A stretch of DNA of 48,145 nucleotides. It comes from a bacterium. GTDB lineage: Bacteria; Patescibacteriota; UBA1384; VFKW01. The notes beneath the pieces are model-generated. The model searched no databases. It was given only the letters and a program-made list of their open reading frames with translations, and was not told where the DNA came from. Shown here in pieces: positions 33,562 to 41,588 of the stretch (the first letter of the stretch is position 1; every line of letters starts with the position of its first letter). Location of the stretch: NCBI GenBank assembly GCA_030647355.1, contig JAUSIS010000010.1, forward strand, positions 1-48,145, written 5' to 3'. The position numbers and the translations under genes are program-made.

Positions 33562-36276
33562 CTATTGGACTAATTTGAGATCGGCCCAGTTTAGACCTTC
33601 TTCTATTTTGACTACCAGCGGCACTTCTAGGATATATGCGGATTCCATAATTTTTTTAAGATCTTTGGCGACCGGACTTATTTTATCCTCGGGCACTTCG
33701 AGAACCAATTCATCATGTACTTGCAGAAGAAGACGCACAGAATCAGACAATTCTATATATTTTTCTACATCAATCATGGCTAATTTAACAATGTCAGCAC
33801 CGGTTCCTTGGATAGGCATATTAATTGCCGCTCGCTCGGCTGAATTGCGCACCACAGCACTTGCAGAATATATTTCCGGAATGTAGCGTTTGCGGCCAAA
33901 AAGGGTCTCGACGAAGCCATCCTGTTTAGCTTTAGCAACAGTGTCAATCATATATTTTTTGACACCTGGATAGGTAGTAAAATAGTGGTCAATCAGAGCT
34001 TTGGCTTCGTGTTGGTCTATTTCCAGCGCTTGGGCGAGACCATAAGGGCTAGTTCCATAAATAATTGAAAAATTAACCACTTTAGCCATGCGCCGATCAA
34101 TACCGAGACGATTAGAAGTCTCCTCGTGAATATCACGTCCGGCTCTAAATGCCTCGATCATTGCCTCATCTTTAGATAAATGAGCCATAACACGCAGTTC
34201 TATCTGGGAATAGTCGGCAGAAAGTAATTTAAAGCCCTTTTCGGCAATGAAAGCTCGGCGGATTTCTTGACCGAGTTCGGTGCGAATAGGAATGTTTTGT
34301 AGATTGGGCTCGGAAGAGGAGAGACGGCCGGTTGTTGTAATTGTCTGGTTGAAGCTAGTATGGAGACGGCCATCGCTTCCAACAATTTTTGGCAGAGCTT
34401 CTATATAGGTATTGAGTAATTTGGTCAGTTCTCGAAATTCGAGAATACTATCAATAACCGGATGAGTGCCAAGCAGTTTCTCCAGTTCGCCGGCGGCGGT
34501 GGAGATACCGGTTTTACCTTTTTTTATTTCAGCGCTGGAGAGTTTTAAGACATTAAAAAGAACATCGGCTAGCTGGCGGGGAGAAGCGATATTGAAAGTG
34601 GTGCCGGTCTGGCTATAAATTAATTTTTCTAACTGAACGAGTCGTTTTCTGAGTTCTTTTTGCAGTTTACTTAGGTAATTGATATCAATTTTGACGCCGG
34701 CGATTTCCATATCCGCTAGGATTTTTACGAGTGGCATATCGAGTTCATAGAATAATTTTTTTAGCTGGCGATCGGCTAGTTGGGGGGATAGTTTTTGCCA
34801 GAGACGGAAAGTGCAGTGAGCGTCTTCGGCCGAATAGCGAGCTACTTGATCGAGAGGTGCTTCGGCTAAATTGCCCTGTTTTCTTTCGCCGATTAAATCA
34901 GTAAGTGGAATCTTCTCGAATCCCAGTTCAACAAAGCTGACAGTATCCAAGCTATGGCTGCGAGAGGCGGGATTTAAAATATAGGAAGCAATCATGGTGT
35001 CAAAGTAAATCGGATTTAAACAAATATCATATTTTTGAAGATTGGTGTAATCGTACTTAATATTATGACCGATTTTTTGAATCTCTGGATTTTCTAACAG
35101 GGGTTTTAGGTGCTTCAAAATATAGTCCTGGGTTAGACAGCGTAATTTGCCGCAGTTAATATGGTTCATCGGAATGTAATAGGCATCGTCATTGTCTGAA
35201 GCTAGCGATATGCCAATGAGATTGTTATTGAGGTAGTCTTGCTCGGTATCAACCACGAGATGGGAAGATTTTTCTAATTTATCAATTAAGGCGATAAGCT
35301 TGCTTTCGTCGGTAATAATGTGCTCTTGGAATTCGGAGCTTTTTACTCTTTGGGGTTCGGAAGTATTTTTGGCAAAAAGTTCTCCTTGCGTTGTTTTTTG
35401 AGACGGGGTTCTAGATTCGGGCAATCGAGGGAGAAGCGATTTAAATTCTAACTCTTGGAAAAGTTCGACGGCTTTTGCGCGATCGTAGTCATCAATCATA
35501 CATTGTTTAAGTTGAAGCTGGATAGGAATATCGCAAACAATTGAAACCAGTTTTTTATTTAATTTAAGGCGGTCTCGGTTATCTTCGAATGCTTGCTTTA
35601 TTCTATCGGGCAATTCGTTTAGATGAGATAAGATACCTTCCATCGTACCGTATTGCTGCAAAAGCGAAGTGGCGCCCTTTTCTCCTATTCCAGGGATACC
35701 GGGAATATTATCCGAGCTGTCACCTCTTAAAGCTTTGAAGTCAATAAATTGTTCCGGGGTCAGTCCGTAACGATCCTGCACAGCTTGCGCATCGTAAATT
35801 ACGGTATCGGTAAAACCTTTCCGCATGGTATAGACTTTTGAGATGTGATTTACGAGCTGAAGGGTATCTAAATCGCCGGTTACTATAATTGTTTCAATAT
35901 TTTTTTCGGTGGCTTGAGTGGCGAGAGTGCCGATTATGTCATCAGCTTCAAAACCTTCTTTTTGGAAAATAGGGATGTTTAGAGTTTCCACTATTTGTTT
36001 GATGCGAGGTATTTGATCATACAATCCCTGATCCGCTTTAACGCGGGTTGCTTTGTATTCTTTATATATTTCATGGCGAAAAGTAGGCGTGGCAAGATCA
36101 AAAGCCACAGCACAGTAGGTCGGATCAATATCCTTGATTGCTTTGAGGAGAATCATAGTAAAGCCATAGACAGCATTAATCAGCTCACCGGATTTGGTGG
36201 TCAAGGGCGGCAGAGCGTGGAAGGCGCGATGAATGATGGCATTGCCATCTATTAACATTAGGCGCTGTTTTTTCAT
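33562..36276 (-). CDS. polA: DNA polymerase I
   Basis: A 904-residue three-domain polymerase I. The 5'-nuclease domain has LMLIDGNAIIHRAFHALPP and DNIPGIPGIGEKGATSLL. The 3'-5' exonuclease domain keeps VVDTEQD, GHNIKYDYTNL and YSAEDAHCTFRLW, so proofreading is probably active. The polymerase domain has motif A DYSQIELRVMAHL, motif B RRMAKVVNFSIIYGTSPYGLA and motif C VHDELVLEVPE. The ATG at 36276 follows a TATAAT box by nine bases with no ribosome site, so the mRNA is probably leaderless or nearly so. The gene works in repair and primer removal. Confidence 0.96.
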   Translation of the reverse strand: MKKQRLMLIDGNAIIHRAFHALPPLTTKSGELINAVYGFTMILLKAIKDIDPTYCAVAFDLATPTFRHEIYKEYKATRVKADQGLYDQIPRIKQIVETLNIPIFQKEGFEADDIIGTLATQATEKNIETIIVTGDLDTLQLVNHISKVYTMRKGFTDTVIYDAQAVQDRYGLTPEQFIDFKALRGDSSDNIPGIPGIGEKGATSLLQQYGTMEGILSHLNELPDRIKQAFEDNRDRLKLNKKLVSIVCDIPIQLQLKQCMIDDYDRAKAVELFQELEFKSLLPRLPESRTPSQKTTQGELFAKNTSEPQRVKSSEFQEHIITDESKLIALIDKLEKSSHLVVDTEQDYLNNNLIGISLASDNDDAYYIPMNHINCGKLRCLTQDYILKHLKPLLENPEIQKIGHNIKYDYTNLQKYDICLNPIYFDTMIASYILNPASRSHSLDTVSFVELGFEKIPLTDLIGERKQGNLAEAPLDQVARYSAEDAHCTFRLWQKLSPQLADRQLKKLFYELDMPLVKILADMEIAGVKIDINYLSKLQKELRKRLVQLEKLIYSQTGTTFNIASPRQLADVLFNVLKLSSAEIKKGKTGISTAAGELEKLLGTHPVIDSILEFRELTKLLNTYIEALPKIVGSDGRLHTSFNQTITTTGRLSSSEPNLQNIPIRTELGQEIRRAFIAEKGFKLLSADYSQIELRVMAHLSKDEAMIEAFRAGRDIHEETSNRLGIDRRMAKVVNFSIIYGTSPYGLAQALEIDQHEAKALIDHYFTTYPGVKKYMIDTVAKAKQDGFVETLFGRKRYIPEIYSASAVVRNSAERAAINMPIQGTGADIVKLAMIDVEKYIELSDSVRLLLQVHDELVLEVPEDKISPVAKDLKKIMESAYILEVPLVVKIEEGLNWADLKLVQ

Positions 36277-36285
36277 TTCAGGGTG

Positions 36286-36291
36286 ATTATA
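36286..36291 (-). promoter_or_regulatory. -10 box of a near-leaderless polA mRNA
   Basis: TATAAT on the minus strand ends nine bases before the polA ATG. The intervening CACCCTGAA has no ribosome site. The -35 position holds only a poor match (TTTATT). Confidence 0.5.
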
Positions 36292-36334
36292 ACAGAAAAG
36301 AGGTTCCAAATAAAGCTCAAGGGTGCCAATAGGC

Positions 36335-36363
36335 TTGATAGGAAGGGCGAAATGACATATAAT
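36335..36363 (+). promoter_or_regulatory. Promoter of the PlsC-like gene
   Basis: TTGATA (36335-36340) and TATAAT (36358-36363) have a 17-base spacer, upstream of AGGAGG at 36391-36396. Confidence 0.75.
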
Positions 36364-36404
36364 GCAGCTAATAACTTGACTGCTTAACTCAGGAGGTGGG
36401 TTCG

Positions 36405-37124
36405 TTGCTTAAAAGGTTGAAGAAAGAGTTGAAGGCGTGGATGACGTTGCCGGAGTTTACCTCTGAGATGTACGATCCATCGGCTTATCACCCACTAGCG
36501 TACGATGTGTCACGGCTGTTTGTCGCTTGCTTCTTAGGGCTCCAGCCCTGGATAAGCATCGACACCTTAAACCGCCAAGCACTCCGCAGGATGAGGAAGT
36601 CCTTCCTTCTCATCTGCAATCACATCAGCTACATTGATGTGCTGCTGATGGGAGTTGCGCTCGGGAGACGGAGAATCAGGTTTATGGCGAAGGAGGAACT
36701 TTTCCGCATCCGATTTCTGCGCGGGTGGATGCTAGCAGTGGGAGCTTTTCCAGTCATCCGAGAGGGCGCCGATGCAAAGGCTCTCGGGTCTGCAAGAAAG
36801 TTTCTTGAGGATGGCCAGATTGTCTGCTTGTTCCCGCAAGGGACCACGCTGCATGACCCGGAAACGGTCGAGAAGATTAGTCCCGGTGTCGGGATGCTAT
36901 CGTTACGATGTAAGCCGCGGCCAGAAGTTCTGCCGGCAGGACTAGCGATTGAATGGCGTCGTAAGGAGCTGTTGATGCCGAAGAAAGTGGTAAGCAACTT
37001 CGGCTGGGTGCTTGATCCGGACGAGTTTGGTCGAGACATCGAACGGTTCAATGATCAGGCACTTATAGCCCTGCAAGACGCCCTGGCTCCAGCCGTCCGG
37101 CGCCTTCATAGCTTAATGGCATAG
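36405..37124 (+). CDS. PlsC-like lysophospholipid acyltransferase
   Basis: A 239-residue protein of the PlsC/AGPAT acyltransferase family, which adds the second fatty acid to lysophosphatidic acid. The HX4D motif is NHISYID (His73, Asp78). Block III, usually FPEGTR, here reads FPQGTT, so the Glu and Arg that bind the glycerol phosphate are changed. A hydrophobic stretch (RLFVACFLGLQPWI) precedes the motif. AGGAGG lies eight bases before the TTG at 36405; a GTG at 36396 overlaps the ribosome site and is unlikely. It has its own promoter and terminator and looks G+C-richer than its neighbours. The altered block III leaves the acceptor open. Confidence 0.82.
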   Translation: MLKRLKKELKAWMTLPEFTSEMYDPSAYHPLAYDVSRLFVACFLGLQPWISIDTLNRQALRRMRKSFLLICNHISYIDVLLMGVALGRRRIRFMAKEELFRIRFLRGWMLAVGAFPVIREGADAKALGSARKFLEDGQIVCLFPQGTTLHDPETVEKISPGVGMLSLRCKPRPEVLPAGLAIEWRRKELLMPKKVVSNFGWVLDPDEFGRDIERFNDQALIALQDALAPAVRRLHSLMA

Positions 37125-37150
37125 CAACGGGTAAAACCGTTGCTCTTTTT
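37123..37150 (+). terminator. Hairpin terminator of the PlsC-like gene
   Basis: AGCAACGG (37123-37130) and CCGTTGCT (37137-37144) pair around a 6-base loop and are followed by CTTTTTG. The stem overlaps the stop codon. Confidence 0.85.
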
Positions 37151-37162
37151 GTTATTTATATA

Positions 37163-37191
37163 TTGTTCAATTTGAAGACAAAGCATATAAT
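37163..37191 (+). promoter_or_regulatory. Promoter of the C39-like gene
   Basis: TTGTTC (37163-37168) and TATAAT (37186-37191) have a 17-base spacer. The leader would be about 46 nt with GGAGG at 37231-37235. Confidence 0.65.
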
Positions 37192-37243
37192 AGCCAAAGG
37201 ATTGTTCTTCGATATTTACATCAACTACTTGGAGGCACAGGAA

Positions 37244-38569
37244 TTGAAAAATCGGTTTTGGCTGCTATTGGTTGTATTGCTGGTTATTGATGCAACAGGA
37301 GCAAGGGCGACAAGTATCCCGAACATTAAGAGCAAAGTGAAGAATGTGCTGGTGGAGATCGCCCAACTGATCATTGGAGAAAAAGGAGCTCCACCGCCAA
37401 AGACTGCTGAACAACTGTTCATCATGATATCGGGGATGGATTATCGTAAGGATCCACCCAAGATCGTGGGAAAACCCCATCCCACCAACAAACCGGATAC
37501 GGCATACCTGGCGTCACTGGGTAAGCATGCTTGGTCAATGAAGATGCCTATCGTCAAGACGACCGAACCCTTTAGCCAGAAGAAAGTACTGCCTGATAAT
37601 GCTATGCTGCAGGTGCATTATTTGTCACAGTTTTGGAGCGAGAATCTCAAGAAAAACTTGAACTGCGGACCGGCAGCATCGGAAACGGCGGCGGCGTATG
37701 CATTAGATCGCTGGCCAACGGTTGAGAACATCAAGAAGCTGAATGAGCTGATGGGGCACAATAAGTTGCATGGGGCGATGACCGGCTATGATGAGTTGGT
37801 CAAAGCCAGCTGCGAGTTGTATGGCTTGCCTATCGAGCGTAAGCATTTGACGCTAGAGCAGGCGTGCGAGTATCTGGACAATGGCGAACCGGTCGTTGTG
37901 GCAGTAAAGTACGGTCTGCTTTCCGAAAGAGGCGATAAGTACTTCAAAGTCGGGCATTTTCTGACTCTTGTTGGGTGGGAACCCGAGAATGTACTGGTCA
38001 ATGATCCCGATAATATCAGGGCGCCCAGTGCTTCGCGAACCTACAACAGAGAGGAATTTGTCAAAGCAATGGCCGGAATGAATAATAACTGTCTGGTTGG
38101 TTATCGCAAGAAGGGAGCTCTACCGCCAGAACAGGGACGAATCATAACTGGTCATCGCACCAAACTCCGGCTAACTTCTCGCCAGATGACATTCAATGCA
38201 AACGGCGTCGACCAGAGACTGATCTGGTGCAGAGAGTTCACACTAGATAAGTCGGATCTAGAGAATGTTGACAATGTAGCTGTTATGATCAATGTATTAG
38301 GAGTGGAGGGAGCGCTCATCAAAATCAGTGTAAACGGTTGCCTATTGTTTTCGCTCCCCTTTTCCAAACAGTTATTCGACTATAAGGCGTTTGGAGAGTA
38401 TAAGCTTTCGAGCAAGCTTTACCCCCTCTATGCAGGCAAGAATATGCTAGATCTAGAGATCAGCTATCCAGCCGTCAGGCAGGATGGCATAGGTGTGCAA
38501 ATCCAGGAAGTTACTTTCTCGTTGGGCTATCCGCCTGAGCCTATTACTGACAAGTCAATCATATTATGA
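37244..38569 (+). CDS. Secreted C39-like cysteine peptidase-family protein
   Basis: A 441-residue protein. GGAGG lies eight bases before a TTG at 37244, and this start gives a clean signal peptide (KNRFWLLLVVLLVIDATGARA) with cleavage likely after ARA. The middle holds a C39-like papain fold: catalytic Cys141 in NCGPAASETAAAYAL, His near 239 in VGHFLTLVGW, and an Asp in VNDPDN. C39-like domains cleave leader peptides or wall-related peptides. The last 130 residues look like a beta-sandwich (LIWCREFTLDKSDLENVDNVAVMINVLGVEGALIKISVNG), perhaps a binding module. It has its own promoter and terminator. The target is unknown. Confidence 0.75.
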   Translation: MKNRFWLLLVVLLVIDATGARATSIPNIKSKVKNVLVEIAQLIIGEKGAPPPKTAEQLFIMISGMDYRKDPPKIVGKPHPTNKPDTAYLASLGKHAWSMKMPIVKTTEPFSQKKVLPDNAMLQVHYLSQFWSENLKKNLNCGPAASETAAAYALDRWPTVENIKKLNELMGHNKLHGAMTGYDELVKASCELYGLPIERKHLTLEQACEYLDNGEPVVVAVKYGLLSERGDKYFKVGHFLTLVGWEPENVLVNDPDNIRAPSASRTYNREEFVKAMAGMNNNCLVGYRKKGALPPEQGRIITGHRTKLRLTSRQMTFNANGVDQRLIWCREFTLDKSDLENVDNVAVMINVLGVEGALIKISVNGCLLFSLPFSKQLFDYKAFGEYKLSSKLYPLYAGKNMLDLEISYPAVRQDGIGVQIQEVTFSLGYPPEPITDKSIIL

Positions 38570-38575
38570 CTATTA

Positions 38576-38601
38576 AACCGGCAGATTCTGCCGGTTCTTT
38601 T
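38576..38601 (+). terminator. Hairpin terminator of the C39-like gene
   Basis: AACCGGCAG (38576-38584) and CTGCCGGTT (38588-38596) pair around a 3-base loop, followed by CTTTT. Confidence 0.8.
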
Positions 38602-38666
38602 AGCCCCAGATATTAACCTTTTGGGCAAGGGTAAATCAGATAGGAATACTGGTTTTTTTATTAAAA

Positions 38667-40028
38667 TTATTTGAGACTGCGAGATCTTATATCGCCGGTT
38701 TTGAGCAATTCTTTGATTAATTCTTCAGTGACTTTTCTATCTGACCAAGGGATGCGTTTATCACCTACCGCCATAGTTTCCTCTGCGCCTTTACCGGTAA
38801 TAATGACGACATCGCCGCTTGTAGCCAAAAGCAGGGCTTGCCTTATTGCTTCGCGGCGGTCGGAGATGCGCCACCACCATTCCCCTTCTCCCATACTTTT
38901 AGTTTTGAAGATTTTGAATTGAGACTTTTTATATTTTGTCTTGGGTTTGCGGGAACGAGTCAGGCCAGAAGCAATTTGATCAATTATAGATTCCGGGTCT
39001 TCTGTGTGCGGGTCTTCGTTGGTAAAAATAATATTATCGGCAAAATGAGCGGCAATTTCGCCCAAGAGCGGACGTTTGGTTTTGTCGTGATTACCGGCCG
39101 AACCCAAGACGGCAATCAATTTACCTTTTGTGCCATTTTTTATTGTCTGGTAGGCGTTTTGTAGAGCTTCGGGGGTGTGGGCGAAATCAATTAGAACTGT
39201 AAAATTTTGCCCTGAGTCAATTGATTCCATGCGACCGGCAATTCCCTTAACCGATAATAAACCGCTTTTAATTCTATCAATCGGTATGTGCTGGGAGAAG
39301 GCAAAGGCGGCGGCGGCGAGAGCGTTGTAGACATTGAATTTACCGGGAATATTTAAGAAAATCGGTGTTTGTCCGTGAGAACCAATGATAGTAAAGGAAA
39401 CACGATCCGGGCCATATAAAATTTTCTTGGCAACATAATCGGCTTTACTATGAATCGCATAAGTAAGCTGGCTTTTTGTCGTATGTTTCAGAAAGGCAAC
39501 GGCGGATGGGTCGTCGGCATTGATTACCGACACATAGGGCGATTTAGCGAATAATTTTTCTTTGACTAGCCGATATTTAGTAAAGGTTTTGAAATAGTCC
39601 AGATGATCATGGGTCACATTAGTAAGGACGGCGGCTTCAAAAGGAATACCCCAGATACGATATTGGGAAATAGCATGAGCGGAAATTTCAAGGATAGCAT
39701 AAATACATTTTTCCTTGGCGGCTCTATGTAAAAATTTCTGAAGATCATAAGGATCAACTGTAGTCATATTTTTTTTATTTTTTACTACTTGGTCGCCGAT
39801 TTGAAAATCAATTGTGGTTGCCATGGCGACTTTGCAGCCAGCTTGACGGAGTATCGAAGCAATTAAATGACAGGTGGTAGTTTTCCCATCCGTTCCAGTT
39901 ACGCCAATAACTTTAAGAGAGGCACCCGGGTAACGGAAAAGAGAGGCAGCGCTTTTGGCACGTATTTTATGATATTTTAAAATAGTTCCCTCCGATAGGA
40001 ACCGTTGAATTATCCGTTTTATACTCAT
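38667..40028 (-). CDS. murE: MurE-like UDP-MurNAc-peptide ligase lacking the N-terminal domain
   Basis: A 453-residue Mur ligase that adds the third residue of the peptidoglycan stem peptide. The P-loop is GVTGTDGKTTT (42-52), followed by LTNVTHDHLDYF, the carbamoylated-Lys region, and GRMESI before the C-terminal domain, which has IDFAHTPEALQNAY and NEDPHTEDP. The usual 90-residue N-terminal UDP-binding domain is replaced by about 35 residues. The DNPR box that selects diaminopimelate in E. coli reads EDPH here, so the added residue cannot be told. A 25-residue basic/aromatic insert lies before SDRREAI. It follows the FemAB-type gene by three bases, so both form an operon. Confidence 0.87.
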   Translation of the reverse strand: MSIKRIIQRFLSEGTILKYHKIRAKSAASLFRYPGASLKVIGVTGTDGKTTTCHLIASILRQAGCKVAMATTIDFQIGDQVVKNKKNMTTVDPYDLQKFLHRAAKEKCIYAILEISAHAISQYRIWGIPFEAAVLTNVTHDHLDYFKTFTKYRLVKEKLFAKSPYVSVINADDPSAVAFLKHTTKSQLTYAIHSKADYVAKKILYGPDRVSFTIIGSHGQTPIFLNIPGKFNVYNALAAAAFAFSQHIPIDRIKSGLLSVKGIAGRMESIDSGQNFTVLIDFAHTPEALQNAYQTIKNGTKGKLIAVLGSAGNHDKTKRPLLGEIAAHFADNIIFTNEDPHTEDPESIIDQIASGLTRSRKPKTKYKKSQFKIFKTKSMGEGEWWWRISDRREAIRQALLLATSGDVVIITGKGAEETMAVGDKRIPWSDRKVTEELIKELLKTGDIRSRSLK

Positions 40029-40031
40029 TAT

Positions 40032-40973
40032 TTAGATGACTCCGTGCCTTCTTCGTTTTTGGGCTAGACAGAACATCTTATAATAGATTGGATTAAATAT
40101 CAAATCAAACGAACCGAGCAGGTGAACATATGAGCCGCCAAATTGCTCTTTGAACCGAGCAAACCCGGCATAAGGGTGGTTGGGCTGATCGGGCGGAGCA
40201 GCTCCGAGCATATCGTAAGTCTGGCAATTGCGTCTTTTGGCTTCTTGTATTACTTCCCAATGAGCAAGGTAGGGTGCCATCGTTTCCTTGTGCTCAAAAG
40301 ATGAACCGCCATAAAAATAACTGGCTACGCCATCATAGTAGGTAATGATCAAAGCCGCAAGTGGTTTGCCTTCATATTTGGCGAGAAATAAAGCTCCTGA
40401 ATCATTGTCGTAAAGTACGGAAAGTAAGTCTTTAAAATATGCTTTTTCCCGCACGCCGAAGTTTTTTCTACCGCCGGTACAGGCAATGAGCGAATAGGCA
40501 ATGTCCGTGTCTTTATCCAGGTTGGCAGTGTCGTTATGGGTTTCAACTTGAACGCCGTGTTTTTCGGCTACTTTGATATTGTAGCGGCCTTTTGGCTTCA
40601 TTTGGGCGAGAATTTCGTCGTTAGTCCCGGAAATATCAATTATTCTTCGATGGTCAGGCTGAACGAATTCGAAGGATTTTTTGTAATGATTTGCAGTTAG
40701 TTCTTTTTGGATGTCTTGGCGTTCGGTTGGTTCGAGAATTTCCAGGCGGGTAAAAATCAGCTTGTGGCTCTTAGTATATAATTTAATTTCTTTGGAAAAT
40801 TGGGGAATCCAAGACGCCCAATCTTTATTACTCACTTCCGGAATATAAGCCATCGAGTAATCTTTAAAAATTTTCTTAATTAAAGCCGAGGTGTCGGCAA
40901 TATTATACTGTTGCCAGCCGCTTTTGGCTTTGAACTGGGCCCAAAACGGGGTTTGAAGAATGCTTTTTGACAT
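40032..40973 (-). CDS. FemAB-type peptidoglycan bridge aminoacyltransferase
   Basis: A 313-residue protein of the FemAB/FmhB group, which uses aminoacyl-tRNA to add residues to the stem peptide of lipid II. It has two GNAT-like halves: an N-terminal part (SILQTPFWAQFKAKSGWQQYN) and a C-terminal part with GVASYFYGGSSFEHKETMAPYLAHWEVIQEAKRRNCQTYDMLGAAPP and YAGFARFKEQFGGSYVHLLGSFDLIFNPIYY. KPKGRYNIKVAEKHGV is typical. The ATG at 40973 is chosen because it starts the conserved domain and lies six bases after TATAAT. The next gene, murE, makes the likely acceptor peptide. Confidence 0.88.
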   Translation of the reverse strand: MSKSILQTPFWAQFKAKSGWQQYNIADTSALIKKIFKDYSMAYIPEVSNKDWASWIPQFSKEIKLYTKSHKLIFTRLEILEPTERQDIQKELTANHYKKSFEFVQPDHRRIIDISGTNDEILAQMKPKGRYNIKVAEKHGVQVETHNDTANLDKDTDIAYSLIACTGGRKNFGVREKAYFKDLLSVLYDNDSGALFLAKYEGKPLAALIITYYDGVASYFYGGSSFEHKETMAPYLAHWEVIQEAKRRNCQTYDMLGAAPPDQPNHPYAGFARFKEQFGGSYVHLLGSFDLIFNPIYYKMFCLAQKRRRHGVI

Positions 40974-40979
40974 ATGATT

Positions 40980-40985
40980 ATTATA
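40980..40985 (-). promoter_or_regulatory. -10 box giving a leaderless femAB-murE mRNA
   Basis: TATAAT on the minus strand ends six bases before the ATG, with no ribosome site between. The -35 region has no strong match. Confidence 0.5.
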
Positions 40986-41033
40986 GAGTAAATTTTGCGG
41001 GTTGGGAAGTGATGGAATGGAAACGGATGTACG

Positions 41034-41054
41034 AAAAAACCGCCCGAAGGCGGC
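41034..41054 (-). terminator. Hairpin terminator of the 147-residue gene
   Basis: On the minus strand GCCGCC-TTCG-GGCGG is followed by six T. It lies seven bases past the stop of the gene. Confidence 0.85.
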
Positions 41055-41061
41055 ATACTGA

Positions 41062-41505
41062 TTAAGCAACCAGTTGGATTTCTCCAGTTTGACGGGAAAT
41101 AAACTCAAGGAGAAGATCTATTCGACCCAGACTGAGGTCGAGATCCGCTCCACATCTATCCGAGGTGCGAGCCAGATATTCTTTGGCCCTTACCTCCGTC
41201 AGCGCGACAGTTATCCTGGGATCGGTGAGCTGGACTCTACCTTCTACGAATGCACGATGGAGCGGACGGTAGAAATTGTACTCCACTATCACCTTTTCCA
41301 GCTCCCTGTCTATCCTGGCGAGCTGGTGGTAATTTATCCATGCCAGCACTTGCATGATCCAATTGCCCTGTTTCTTGTCAGCTATCTTTCCTTGCAGATC
41401 GTTTGCCAGGTTGATCAGCTGACATTGCCGGATATTCAATCGGTAGAAAGCGTTCTCCAGAATGCTGCGGACGTCGTTTTGCACGTCAGACAAGGTCAGT
41501 TCCAC
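41062..41505 (-). CDS. Helical cytoplasmic protein, unknown
   Basis: A 147-residue protein with no membrane helix, predicted to be mostly helical (DVQNDVRSILENAFYRLNIRQCQLINLANDLQGKIADKK, then ARIDRELEKVIVEYNFYR). No family is recognised. It starts with GTG after AGGGGG. It has its own near-consensus promoter and terminator, and looks richer in G+C than femAB and tsaD, like the other single-gene cassettes here. Confidence 0.6.
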   Translation of the reverse strand: MELTLSDVQNDVRSILENAFYRLNIRQCQLINLANDLQGKIADKKQGNWIMQVLAWINYHQLARIDRELEKVIVEYNFYRPLHRAFVEGRVQLTDPRITVALTEVRAKEYLARTSDRCGADLDLSLGRIDLLLEFISRQTGEIQLVA

Positions 41506-41534
41506 GACAACCCCCTATATGTATTAGTGGCTGT

Positions 41535-41581
41535 AGTTTACCTTGAATTCGGTTGAATGTCAAGGGAGTAAGAGATATAAT
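41535..41581. promoter_or_regulatory. Divergent promoters of tsaD and the 147-residue gene
   Basis: For tsaD, TTGAAT (41553-41558) and TATAAT (41576-41581) are 17 bases apart, and the ATG follows by seven bases, so the tsaD mRNA should be leaderless. For the minus-strand gene, TTGACA (41558-41563) and TAAACT (41535-41540) are 17 bases apart. The -35 boxes overlap by one base. Confidence 0.7.
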
Positions 41582-41588
41582 TGGGAAT

